Source: Craspedostauros australis
Lineage: Eukaryota > Bacillariophyta > Bacillariophyceae > Mastogloiales > Achnanthaceae
Length of the DNA stretch: 64,000 nt
Direction of reading: 5' to 3'
Assembly: GCA_026770025.1 (NCBI GenBank)
Contig: JAMXDE010000012.1
Location: 1,736,001 to 1,800,000 of the forward strand
The notes beneath the pieces were generated by a model that was not told where the DNA came from, made no database searches, and saw only the letters and a program-made list of their open reading frames with translations. The translations under genes and the position numbers were made by a program. This document shows positions 31,589 through 43,100 of this stretch, piece after piece. The first letter of the stretch is position 1. Each line of letters starts with the position of its first letter.

Positions 31589-32523
31589 TAACATGATAGA
31601 ATAGTAGTACATGCTATTGGCGGCAGTTACCAGCACCCTGACTGCACGTCATATGGATAGAGTTTCCCCAACCACACAATCGCAGCTGATCTGCGGATTC
31701 CTCCCATCACAAACGCACCTTGGAGGGAATGGTCGCAGAGTCGAGCACAGTGGAGTAAAACCAAGAGGAGCCACTGGTGGAGAGAGCATCCCTGTCTTTT
31801 GGTTTGCCTCTGTATTGCTGTAGTTCCACACCCGACTTTTCCAGCCTTCACTCTTCATCTAATCCACGAGCGTCGGTTGTGCAATCCATCTGCTCTCTCC
31901 TGTTGGACTTCCTTTCAATCTCCCAAGGCCGCGTCCCACTCCACTCTCCAGAGAGAGAGAGAGAGAGAGAGTACTCGGCTTCCGCTGATCCCGGTCTCGC
32001 AATCGTATTCGTATTCGTATTCGTATTCCACCTGAAGACGAACAGAGAGGAGTTGGTCAGCATGGACGTAAACGAGTTCTCGGCGAAGCGATGGAACCGG
32101 GCGGAATTGAACGAAGTCGGATTGCGGCAGTGCAACAACGAATCCATGGGTGTTTGTTGTCCTGCGTTGAGATCTGTTTCGACATGTCACAAAACGATTG
32201 TCCTGTTACTGCGACACCTGACTCGCGTTTCGGAAGATCGACGGCATCTGACGATCGAGCTGATTGTGGAGAATACGGCACTTCGAGGATCCGTTTGTGT
32301 TTAACAACATCCAGACAGGGAGTTGAGGGAAATTGACATCCGTGACATATCTCCACCCGTGATTCGACATCTCAGAATCGGATCGAACAATCTCGAATGT
32401 TTTGCAGCACAACACAAATCAGCTGTCTCGATCTCACAAAACTGGTTGTTGTTGAGAACTACTACTACTACTGTTATGTTTGGTGTTGATGTTGGTGCAA
32501 GATGCGATTGTGCACTGTTTGCA

Positions 32524-34205
32524 CTAGGATGTGGCTTCATTGGGATGGATGGACATGTCATCCTTGGTGATGTCCTTCTGCTTGTGCGCTGCAGCACGTC
32601 GAGCACGTCGCACCTTTTTCTTCGCAATTGGCGTCGCCTTCACCTTCTTGGTATCGCGGACACAAAGAGCAAATGCATACATGACATAGAAAATGGGCAT
32701 GTCATCATCATCAGAATCATCCTCGAAGACCTTCACAACACGATCAGGGTCTGCTTGAAAATGAAGAAGAGTGATGGGATCCTCATCCTCGCCAACCTTG
32801 GCGTACCCGTTTTCAGGATCCACAAAATCCAGCTCCACCTTGCTCGGAAATGAGTCCGTGAGACTGACCGCATGTTTCTCAGTGTCATGCTCAGCCTTGA
32901 AGTGGCCCCAGAAGATGTCAAAGTAGCTTTGGATCTGGGGGTCCAGATTCCCAACCTGGAGGTGCTCCTCCGTCACCCTGTATTTGGTGTTGTAGTTGCG
33001 CACGTTTTTGGCGTAGCTGACGCTGATGGTGCTCTCATCAACGATCTTGAATTCGACAGAATCCATTGTCACTCCAAAAGGAACCTCGAAGTACACGATG
33101 TATCCAGTTCGCATGCTTGCGTGGGTTGCAGAAGAGTTGGGATCTGGAACCTGGATTGGGATGAAATGCAATCCAGGGATCTCAGTTGAGATCTTCCCAC
33201 CGCAGCTCTGAACCTTCTGAGACACAGCCAGATTCGTGTCGCTGTTCTCGGCGGGCTTCTTTGGGGCGGCCTTTTGTGCAGGCATCTTGGCGTCTTGTGT
33301 GCTCGTTGTGGGCTTGGACTGGAGAGGGAGCTCTGTGAAGAGGACGCGAGGAGGTGGTGCCGATGTAGCAATGACCTCGACTCCGTCGCTCGATTCGATG
33401 GTCTCGAGCGTGTACTCGTCGTCTTCGTCACTGTCGATGCGCTCGTTGGAAGCGAATGGCAGGCGGGCGACTGGACTGGCGTCTTGAGTGATGGCAGGGA
33501 TGTTGTCTTGGTGGGGGCGGCCGTCCTCGCTTTCGATGGTGTCGTACGACTCTGTTGTGATCAATGATTGATCGTCGTCGTCGTCGCCAAGTTCGAAGTC
33601 TTCGTCTTCACTGCTTTCGTCGGCGTTGGCGGATGGTGCGTTGTTGTTGCTTTGATTTTCCGTGTTGTTGTTGTTGTTCTGTTCGTTTCCACGTGGAGGA
33701 CTGCTGTCGCTTCCTGGCTGGAGGGAGAGCTGATCGAGTCCCGGAACGTCTCGATTGCGTTCGGGTGTTCCCGGCAATCCAAGACGTTGTCGGAATGTCT
33801 TCTCAAAGGCTGAGAAAGAGAAGCAGGAGGGATGTGAGTGGCCGCCACAAAATTCACACCGCAAGACAGGAAAATCACATCACCACACAAATGATGCCAT
33901 CATTCATCTCATCACTGTTGGCACTTACGTTCTCGCTGAGACTGATGCTTGTTGAAGCGATTGACACAGCTTTTGAAGTTGTTTGCGAGGTTGCGGCGGA
34001 GGTAGTTCTTGCCCTTTGGATCAACCCAGTCGGTGTGTGTCTTGATGAACTCGCTGAAGGTCTGTGGGATGGAGTTGTTGATGAGACCTTTGATGATGTA
34101 TACGGTGTCGTCAGAATCTCGGTACCATTTGCGGAAACCGGATTTGTTGAAGATGGGATGTGTTTTATGCCGAGTTGGCTTGTTGTTGTTGTTGCGAGGT
34201 GTCAT
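32524..34205 (-). CDS. Unclassified acidic protein with conserved basic N-terminal domain
   Basis: Exons 34205..33929 and 33809..32524 (phase 1) give 520 residues. Residues ~15-100 are a basic, aromatic module (KSGFRKWYRDSDDTVY, FIKTHTDWVDPKGKNY, RRNLANNFKSC) that looks like a small DNA- or RNA-binding fold. Residues ~105-285 are disordered: Asn runs, then Asp/Glu/Ser. Residues ~300-450 appear globular and beta-rich (HFIPIQVPDP, YIVYFEVPFGV, SVEFKIVDESTISVSYAK, then a helix with SYFDIFWGHF). The end is a Lys/Arg-rich tail (KKKVRRARRAAAHKQK) suited to nuclear import. I do not recognise a named family. The module order suggests a diatom-type nuclear protein. It shares orientation with regulator B, the only tandem host pair on the minus strand. 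Confidence 0.75.
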
Positions 34206-34469
34206 TGTTGTTGTGTTGTGAGACCATCCCTCACACCACAAACCAAGCATGAGAAAGCAGCGTATGAACGGGAAGAATCGCAACAAGTCAAGCAACTTGC
34301 ATAATTTTCTGCAACATCATCGCAAATTTGCCGTTGTCATGGCACTTCAGAAGCAACCATCCCCACCAAGTTGAGCAAACCCAGGTGAGAACTGAGCAGG
34401 CAGGCATAACTAACATCAGAAGTGTAGCACTATCCAGGGAACAGTACATGGTTGGCAGGAAGCATTGTT

Positions 34470-34815
34470 GCAAGGGAATTCCCAGTGTCGTAGGGGAAAT
34501 TGTCTAGATTGCAGGGGAAAGATTGGGGGTCGTAGGGGAAATTATGAGAATGCAAGGGAAATTACAGCATCGCAAGGGAAATTTTGGAGTTGTAGGGGAA
34601 ATTCTGTAACTGCAATAATATGATGATGTCAACAATCACACGTAAATGTACGAGGCCAACGACATATTCGTGAGGGAAATTGCAAGGGAATTTTATTCCC
34701 CAAAACTCCCTTACGATGCACAAATTTCCCCCACGATGCAGTTATTTCCCTGATGGTGTTGTTTATTTCCCCTACGGACCCCGTTTTTTCCCCCACAAAA
34801 GCGTTTTTTTCCCTC
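34470..34815. repeat. Mirrored array of 20-21-bp repeats (GGGAAAT / ATTTCCC)
   Basis: Seven GGGAA cores at 34474, 34494, 34515, 34536, 34556, 34576 and 34596 are spaced 20-21 bp and point one way (consensus GTAGGGGAAATT). After a ~75-base spacer and two irregular copies (34674, 34686), six (T/C)TCCC cores at 34706, 34726, 34746, 34767, 34788 and 34809 are spaced 20-21 bp and point the other way (consensus ATTTCCCCTACG). The whole is a long imperfect inverted repeat built from short direct repeats. Such structure is typical of foldback or MITE ends, but no duplicated target site was found. Confidence 0.85.
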
Positions 34816-35576
34816 ACGATTGTGTCATCGAACCGGTCTTGACAAGTAACGGTCTCTGTCATATTGACTAACGCCTGGACACGAAAATAGATATACCAAA
34901 CATTCACTAATTCCGTTGTGAGAGCACAGGCGCTCCACCAAAGACAATACCGCGCACCGGACATGAGTAACTAATCTGGTTCATACGAAGCAGTCGTACT
35001 AATTTAATATAGCAGAGCACATGAGACAACCGTTGATTGCAGCGTTCGAAACAATTTAACCACACACATCAACGTCATTTGTTTCCATGTACAATACTGC
35101 ATTTGAATGATGCATGCGCCTGCCATACTACAGAAACATAGATACAATAGCTTTGTCGCTGTAGTTGCGAATATGTGCTGGCGTGAAAATGTATCCGCCA
35201 AGCCGAGTCAGCAGGGCAAGCTCTGGGCTTGAACGCTCGAGAGCAAGAGGGAAGACTGTGATTTGGCGAGGTTGCTGACTGATGGTTGACAACAAGCCAA
35301 AGAAGCGACAGCACAAGGACTCTCCACACGTTGTATTGGCGCGTGAGAACTGATGCGAGTCGTTTCACTCGCTGCACTTCGCAGTACAACGTGAAAAAAC
35401 TGTATCGCGAATCATGACATCAGTTGGCAGTGTGTCACACTCATGCAACACCATCGACGACAACACTCTGCTCACAATTTCAATTTCCCCCATCGCCATC
35501 AAACCAAAATGGCATGATCACCAAGCGTCGCACCTTCGCAACACCAAGGCAATCAACCGAGGCATCACCACCAGTT

Positions 35577-35630
35577 CACACGCATATACACACACACACA
35601 CAACACACACACACAACACACACACAACCA
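35577..35630. repeat. CA microsatellite
   Basis: Interrupted (CA)n run of about 50 bases. Confidence 0.95.
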
Positions 35631-35865
35631 TCAGCATCCGCAATCGATCAGAGACGTGCTGCTCCATCCAAAGCACACGGTCTTGAGAACAATGCCCATT
35701 GGCTGGTTCGTCGTCCATCGCCATCACCATGACCTGCAACAGCATCTCCGCCAGCAAGGCTGGCAAGTCAAGCAATCGAAGATCAAGGCTGAAGGACAAG
35801 AATGAGACCATGAGGATGACCAGGCAACAACAACAGTTGCTTCGGTCCAAGCATTCTTCGGTTGA

Positions 35866-36782
35866 CTTCGAATCCATCGGTTTCTTTCTCATGGGGAGCC
35901 TGCCCCCAAGAATGGGGGATCAGAAACATCAAAAAGAGCATTCATTGCATGGTTTGGCGTCACGCCCAAGCTCTGCAAGGAGGTCTGGGATCGTTGCGTT
36001 CTGCCTGCCAAGGCAAAGCCGAAACATCTATTCTGGGCTCTCCACTTTCTCAAGAACTACCCCACCTACGATGTATTGAAGGCGACTTTCGGAGCAGATC
36101 CTCACACACTTCGAAAGTGGATCTGGCAAATGATTGCCTGCATTCAGCAATGTTACAAAGAAGTGGTAAGTGACTTTGTGCTGTGCTCGTTCTGCCTTCT
36201 GCAATGTGCCCAATGCCTGTATTGAATTCAACATCTTCTCACACTTCCTTCCAGATCAAATGGCGCAACCGCTTAAATTCGTCAAAACCTCGAACTTGCC
36301 ATGTTACTGTGGATGGAACTGACTTCCGCATCCGTGAGCCCACACCATTCAGCTCAAAATGGTACAGTCACAAGTTCAAGACGTCTGGATTAAGATATGA
36401 AGTAGCAATCTCAATTCAAACAGGCAGCATTGTTTGGGCAGTCAGACCTTTTCCCTGTGGCAGGTGGTCGGATCAAAAGATTTTCAATGCCTTCCTCGCG
36501 AAGCGACTGATGAAGGGAGAATGTGTTGAGGCCGATGGGGGGTATGGTGGGCCCCATGTGCTGAAGCCAACCAGCTATGTGTCGAAGTCGAACAAACGAG
36601 CTAAGTCCAATGCTCGTGCGCGCCACGAAACAATCAATCGGCAATTCAAGAGATGGGCGATCTTGGGGAGCACATACAGGTCAGATAGAGAACGCCATAA
36701 GGAGGTGTTCAAAACAATTGCCTTTCTCACACAACTGTCTATTCAATCTGGAGGCTTCAGTCCATACCAAGTTAATTACTAG
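35866..36782 (+). mobile_element. DDE transposase gene (Harbinger/IS5-like), N-terminus missing
   Basis: Two coding pieces, 35866..36165 and 36255..36782, are separated by an 89-base GT-AG intron in phase 0. The first encodes RAFIAWFGVTPKLCKEVW, LFWALHFLKNYPTYDVLK and a helix ending CIQQCYKEV. The second holds the catalytic triad region: VDGTDFRI (first Asp), VEADGGYG (second Asp) and ARHETINRQFK (Glu). These are DDE_Tnp_4/Harbinger-type features that are frequent in diatom genomes. No ATG lies in the coding frame: a TGA at 35863-35865 precedes it, and the likely N-terminal part (with TRQQQQLL) is in another frame at 35790-35880. It is therefore either a broken copy or one with a missed 5' exon. 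Terminal inverted repeats were not found. A domesticated host gene is possible but less likely. Confidence 0.85.
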
Positions 36783-37486
36783 AGTCAAGAGTGATCCACA
36801 TCCTATTGAATGCCACAATCACTTCATCGTATCGTTAACAGCTGCGCTGCCTTTTCGTAGACTACAGTATGCGTTCGACATTGGACTGACGAGCACAAAC
36901 CAAACCCGAACGGGGTTTGTTGGTAGAACAGTGATACAACGTATTTTCCATATAAATGACATATATGCATATTTCCCTCAACTCCCAGGTGGCGGAAATG
37001 TCCTTTGACATTTATTGGAAACCGTTTCAAGTACAACGACTGGTACATGTGTGCGGTGCTTCTTTGTAGCGTGTTGTGGGGAGCATACTCTATGCGACTA
37101 TGCAGGAGTAAGTTGATGTGGGCGTTGCGACGAAAGTGTTCTGCGCAACAAACTTTTTGGGCTGCCTCTCTTTTGCTCTCGTTCTCAATGTAATCACACC
37201 GGGCAAGGCTCGTGCAAAATACATTTGCCTCCGACAAGTGGATCAACGAATGAACGAAGAGACGGAGGCGCCCAATGTTGATACGGTGCTTGATTGAGCA
37301 CTTGGTGCCATGGCAAGCATACTGGGTGAGACGGCCATCACAAATGGCATGTCGCACAGTGTGCCTATGGCACATAGCTGTGTGTTTGGCATTGCCATTC
37401 ATCTTTGCTTCTCTCACTGCTTATCGCATTCAGTCAACGACTCAATCGATCCATTATACTATGTACTTTGCCTACATACCAACCAA
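36783..37486. other. Convergent 3' region (transposase / D27 gene)
   Basis: No gene supported. Open frames on both strands are short and lack domains. The right end of the transposon may lie here but was not located. Confidence 0.45.
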
Positions 37487-39003
37487 TCAGCCAGAATTCG
37501 TGTCATCTTCCATGAATTGGCACTGCTGTTCCAAACCAATCGTTTGGCCTGTAGGATCTTTTGATTCTGCCTTGCTCCCTCTGTTGGCGATGGTCTCGTT
37601 GGCGACCCCGCCGGTCCCTGTATGCCACTCTCGCATGCTGCCCATGGTTGGACATCTGGAAAGGCACGGGGTCATCTTAGCCTCCATCTCGGTTTGCTCA
37701 TCCGGCATCTGACCGAATGCAAACTGGCATTCGAAGGTCTCGTAGTCGGGCGTCATCGTGAGCGGCAGGCCCATGTCCTGAATGAAGAAATTCTGCGTGG
37801 GTATCTTGCAGCTGTTGACGCAGATGGATGCGCATCCGCCCTCCTCCAAGTAACGACATCGCTTGACCAGCAGGCCTTGGTCCTTGTATGTCTTGCCATC
37901 GATTTCGATGTCGTTGACGTCACACTCTCCCATCAGCCAGGTCCCACCCAACTTGGTCGCCCACGCATTCATGCGTGCTGAAAACTGCCAACATCGTACG
38001 TGTGTACAGACATGTCCATGCCGATGCCGATGTGACGTTGGTTCCGGTTTTTCATTTGTGATGGCCATGCGTAAGTTACATGTTGTGAAGTCAGAGTCAT
38101 CGAATTCCATGCAATCGAGGAAAGCGAAGAGGGTGAGAGGGAGAGATTGGTAGATAGCGCAGGTGAGAAGGATGGCGGCACGAATGCGACCATCACACAT
38201 TATCTGTTCGTGCGATGACGTAATGGCATGATGGCATACATCAGCATCGTGACTGCCAGTTGCACCGCGAGCTGACCGCGATGAAGCCATAGCATGCTTC
38301 GCCGACCAAGATGGGATGCACCTGCATATGCCATGTATCTGCGGCTAGATATGTATCATACCTGAGGGAAAGGACGAGCGAAGAGCACGGCGTACTTGCT
38401 CGGAAGCCACGACGGGAACAAAGCCTGCAGCACGGACTGCGCCGTGTCTTGCACCTGCGTTCGGTCGGAGTACTTCGCATTGAGCGCCGCAGACAGCTCC
38501 ATGATGCCCTGGTAGTCCGTCTGTGGCAGCTTTGAATCTGCACCCACAGCGATGGCCATCTGCCGCCGGAAGACCCGGAGGAAGACGGAATCCATGAAGG
38601 CGCCCAGCGGTCCGTGTATGTTCTCGTAATCCGGCTTGGTCTCGATCGGCGGAGCTTCGATGAAGCCCTTCCGTTGCCGTGGTTGTGATTCTGCCTGTTG
38701 TCCTGCCTGTTGTCCTGCCTGCGTCAGTCGCTGTGTCGACTGTGGCCATGATCCTGACCTTGATCCTGACCTAGATGCTGACCTAGATGCTGACCTAGAT
38801 GCTGATTTGAATGCTGATCTGAATATCATGTTCGAGGGAGACGGCTGGAACGCATGGCACAGACCATGACTGCGAGAGGTTTGTGATGACGGAGAGAGAC
38901 GCAGGACGCAAAGGATGGCAAGCCATGCCATGAACAGCCTTGCCGCAGTGGCCTTCTGCTTCATTGTCTTCATTGTCTTCATTGAAGCCATCTTTCCGGG
39001 CAT
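37487..39003 (-). CDS. DWARF27-type carotenoid (beta-carotene) isomerase-like protein, plastid-targeted
   Basis: Exons 39003..38362 and 37984..37487 (phase 0, PFPQ|FSAR) give 379 residues. The C-terminal half is the D27 domain (DUF4033): VKRCRYLEEGGC, ICVNSCKIPTQNFF, GLPLTMTPDYE and CQFAFGQ match plant D27 closely, including the conserved cysteines. Plant D27 is an iron-containing plastid enzyme converting all-trans- to 9-cis-beta-carotene for strigolactone synthesis. Diatoms contain several D27-like proteins of unknown product. Residues 22-35 are hydrophobic and followed by CHA-F at 49-52, a plastid-type junction. Residues ~61-88 are a Ser-Arg/Ser-Ala repeat encoded by 12-bp units. The start at 39003 is chosen to place the signal peptide at the N-terminus; the frame stays open further upstream. 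Neighbours give no pathway context. Confidence 0.93.
38757..38822 (-). repeat. 12-bp coding repeat in the D27 gene
   Basis: About five GATGCTGACCTA-like units (plus strand) encode a Ser-Ala-Ser-Arg / Ser-Gly-Ser-Arg tract between the presequence and the mature domain. Confidence 0.88.
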
Positions 39004-40123
39004 CTTCCATACGAGCTGACGATGTGACCAGAATCTTTCAGTATCCTCCGCAGGCGTTTTGCCACGCTCTCTTGCGGCATCGGCATCACCGCTATTGTCG
39101 ATGTTGATGTTTCGCCATGGTGGCGATCTTTGCTTTGGTGTTGGCGTTGGTGCGTATCTTTGCGATGTTGCTGTTCCATCTCCTTTTCTGGCGAAATCTG
39201 CCGACGAAGAATCCAGGCGCGTCGACTCATGTGACTGAAACTGTTGATGGTGGTGATGACATGTGCAACTCCGACCGACGACAGCTGGGCGAGAAAGGTG
39301 CGCGAGCACACCTGCGCCAAGCGTGCGTTGAATTATTGTCCACAAGCATGTCTGACCTTTCTCATTGGCTAGTCGTGTGTGGTTTGTTTATACCAATTAT
39401 ATTCACTCATTAATATGTTAATTGTTGCAGTCGTGATAATCAATGGGACTCATGTGCAGAACGGGAGTCTGCTGACATGTCCTTGGACGAAAGACACACA
39501 GTTGTGACAGGGAAGCGCGATGTGAACAAATTTGTCCAAATTGGGAGTAAGTGGAGAGGCCCAAACAAGAAACGAACAATTCAACGCAATCAACCGAAAG
39601 AAACCCCCGTTGCGGATGCCGATGCCACCAAACCGAAACAAGACCAAGAAGGAGAACAACGACAACGGCAACAAGAACGGCAACAAGAACAACAACGACA
39701 ATGATGACAACAACACACCACGAATCTTGCCATGCGAATGCAACAGCGCAGGAGAGAGCACTGGTGTGATAGATCGTATAATAGTACTCCGCTGACTTCA
39801 CGAGTACCATTTCCATTTCCGCCACCACCACCACCACCACCTCCATTGCCATCCTAATTGGACATACGTAAACGTAGCAGTTGCAACAAGTGCAAGCATC
39901 GCAAGAGGCGAAACAAGACAATCGCTCTGCGTTTGCTGTTGAGAAGAGCAGCATTTGCCTTCAGTTCAAGCAATCGGAAGCAATCGGTAGCAATCGCAAG
40001 CAAAGCTGTTGTCTCCATTGTCAATACTCGTGCCATTGCCAATACTATCTCCATCTCCATCGCATCCACAGCAACGCCAACGCCAACAGCAACAGCAACA
40101 GCAACGACGAAGACAACGGCAAG
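39004..40123. promoter_or_regulatory. Divergent intergenic region (D27 / coiled-coil gene)
   Basis: 1.1 kb between divergent starts. Holds GTATAATAGTACTCC at 39776-39790 (reverse complement of the LINE target-site sequence, 14 of 15), a CCA run at ~39820-39845 and CAACAG repeats directly before the 40124 ATG. A 75-codon frame at 39477-39704 (+) is possible but has no family support. Confidence 0.5.
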
Positions 40124-43100
40124 ATGATGTCCCAACCCCTCCAGCGGACTTCGCGCCGTCGCGCACAGCGGCTGGCGGCTGCGCAGAATCGCAAACATCA
40201 GGAAATGCAGCAGCAGCGCAAGTATCAGCAGTACTCCAATGCGATCAACGGCGACGACTCCTCTCCTTCCCCATCTGCGACTGCGTCCGCCTCTGTGTCC
40301 ATCTCTGGGTCCACCTCTGCCACCACGTCCAACTCGAAGGCAAAGGCGAAGACCAGAACGAAGACGTTGGGCATGGGCACTGGAGCTGGGATGACCAGAC
40401 CCAGGTCCAGGGCTCCGTCTCCATCCATATCTGCAGCCAAGTCGAAATCGCTGGCGCCAATCAACACAGCCAATCTCTCGACCAGTTCGTCGCCGGCCTT
40501 GGTCTCCCCGTTGGGCTCCACTTCCCCTCGCAGCGGCCACTCTGACATCAGATCTGTCACTCCAACGGCCACCTCAATGGCCGCCTCCTCTCTCTCTGCC
40601 AAACCAGCCAGCTCTGAGCCCTCCTGGGAGGACTACGACGCAGTCATGTTCCGACAGCCAAGGAACTTGCCAAATTCCTCTGCCAGCGCATTCACAACTG
40701 CAACACCAAGCGCAACACCAAGCGCAAACGGCATTGACGAGTACGAAGTTGGCGCTACTTATCGCGGCAGGCTGGGCAGCAAGCCTCAGCCAATTCCACT
40801 CGACGAGTATGGCGGCGATCCGTCTCTGCGCAGTGTCACAGCAAAGAATGCCGTCGCAACGCGTAGCCAAACCAACCTCATTCAATCCCACTCCACGGAC
40901 TATACTGATCCCATGAGCAATCGCAGCAGCTACAGAAACACCAATGCCGCAGGCACTGACGTTGGAACGGGCGTCAGCTCGAATGGAAGCCCCCTCGGCA
41001 TGCGGGTGGCCTCCAAGTCCGGACGCAATCTCACGATGGGAGCCACCCCAAACACCAGCAACATCGGCAACACCAGAGGATCCGCGTCCAACTCCAACAG
41101 CAGAAGTACGTCTCCGGTGCCGCCATCTCATGCAAGCAGCGGTGTGGCCAATAAGTACGGCACCAATGCAGCAGCTGGGCCATTCTCATCGACGGCTGCA
41201 TCAGTATCTTCCCTGACAAACGCATCTGCAGCAACAGCGCAGCCATACATGTCCTCGACTCGCGGCACCATGTCGGACATCGAGAGGCAGCATCTCAGCC
41301 AAACCGATGCTTACCAACGAAGAAATACCGCATCGTCGATGTCCTCCGTCACATCTGTTTCGTCAGCCGGCCTGGTGGCAATGATCCAAGCTCTTCAGCA
41401 GGCGCAACAGAAGCAGGCCAACGCCATCATTAGATCCAACATCAACATCGATTCCAATGCCGAGACCAGCAGCACCACCAGCACCACCAGCAGCATCATG
41501 GCCAAGCTGCCACCACCCAAAAATCTCACTCCTGACGAACTCACCCTGTGGAACACCTTCCAAACCACCTTGGAAAAGAATCAAGATACCAACACTCGCA
41601 TTGTGGAGTTGAAGCAAATCATTGCAGACAAGGACATAGAGCTTGAGCTCAGACAGAAGCTTCCGAGCGATACAGCCACCATCTCACAGCTCGAAGAACA
41701 GATGAAGCAGGCGGAGGAACGCCATACCCAGGAAAAGCAAGAGTACACACAATCCTTGCGTGCCATCCAGCGTGTCATGGCCGACCTCACAGCAGAAAAG
41801 GAACAAGATCAGGAGGAGTTCGAAAATAAAATGCGACACCTCGAAGAGAAGTACAAAAAGCAGATGGAGAAGGCCTCATCCGCTCTGTCGCCGCCTCCAC
41901 CCCCACCTCCCCCAGCGCCATCGCTGCCCTCTTCCGCATCAACCACCTCGCCTGCATCGTCGTCGTCGCCATCGGGGGCGTCGCCGCCACGACCAAGGAC
42001 GGCTTCTCTCACTTCCAGATCCAGTCCGCCGCCGAGATCGCCATCTTCCGTCGCACCGGTCACATCACACGATGAAAAATTGGCAAGTCGCATCGCGCAG
42101 CTCAAAGCAGAACTCATGGAGGCCAAGAAGAAGCAGAACGCATACCTGGACGAGAAGGCTGCGATGAAGCGCGACTTTGATAAGAAGTCGCGACGTGTCA
42201 CCAACCTGGAACGCGACCTCAAGACCCAGAGGTTCCATCACAAGAAGCACGTCGAGGAGATCACCAAGCTCAAATCGCAAATCTCCCAACTCGAATCCAA
42301 GGCTGCCGAAGAATCGCCGTCGTCGTCGTCACCACCGGCGAAGACTGCCAGGGGGACTGACAGGGAAACCATGAAGCTGCGCACGGAGGTTGTCAGACAA
42401 TCCAAGCGCGTCGAATCCTTGAGGAACGAAAATTCGAACTTGAAGGCTCAGCTGGAGAAATCCGTCGAGCAGATGGAAGCAGCAGTGGCTGACGCCGCAG
42501 CTGCTTCCGCAGCGGCAGTTGCATCAGCGGCAGTCGCAAACGACAGATCGATGCCAACGCCAGGCGGTTCCAACGCAGCCACGCACGGCGCAACTAACAG
42601 CACCGGCAGCAGCAACGACGAGAAGGATGCCATCACTCGAGAAAAGAATGAACAGATCCAGTCATTGACGAGAGAACTTAATGATGCTAAGCGCGATCTG
42701 GATGAGACCAAGCTCGATCTGGATCAGACCGTCGCGTCTCTGGAAAATGCCAAGATGATCATCACGTCGCTCGAGACCGCCAACAGTTCACTTTCAAACG
42801 ATCTGCGTGGAAAGCTGAAAGCAAAGGAGGAAGAGCTCACGTATGCCCGCCAGGAATCCACCGACCGCAAGCACCGCCTGGATACGCTTGCCACGGAACT
42901 TCGGGATTTGCAGATGCAACACGATTCCATGAAGAATTCTCAGATCGCCAAGAAAAACCTTTACGCGCAGCAGAAGGCATTGATCAGGCGCTTGGAGTCG
43001 AACGTGACCGATCTGCAGTCCGCAGCTGTGGTGCACGAAGTCTCAGTGTCCACCGGCGCCATGGATTCTGGCAATGCCAACCATGTCAGCGAGATCCTCG

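Larger units (their letters stand above)
29930..32523. other. Long intergenic region without a supported gene
   Basis: 2.6 kb upstream of regulator B and downstream of the 32.5-34.2 kb gene. I see simple repeats (10-bp array, GA run at 31951-31970, TATTCG units at ~32004-32025) and an AT-rich imperfect palindrome around TATTATATAGAATAG..CTATTATATAAT at ~31547-31588. Open frames on both strands lack domains and have no convincing splice structure. Confidence 0.5.
34206..35865. other. Intergenic region with mirrored repeat array and CA microsatellite
   Basis: 1.66 kb. The mirrored 20-21-bp array (34470-34815) and the CA repeat (35577-35630) are listed separately. The remainder has no recognised gene. 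The frame 35699-36079 (+) leads toward the transposase relic but is not the catalytic frame. Confidence 0.55.

Noticed and set aside
34470-34815. CRISPR array
   Set aside because: Repeats are short, degenerate, switch strand midway and have no uniform spacers; the genome is eukaryotic.
34629-34964. Minus-strand frame across the mirrored array giving a heptad-like peptide
   Set aside because: The 7-residue period is a direct consequence of the 21-bp DNA repeat; no start context or domain.
39881-40123. Upstream extension of the coiled-coil protein
   Set aside because: No ATG in frame before 40124; the sequence is Asn/Ser/Cys-rich simple repeat.
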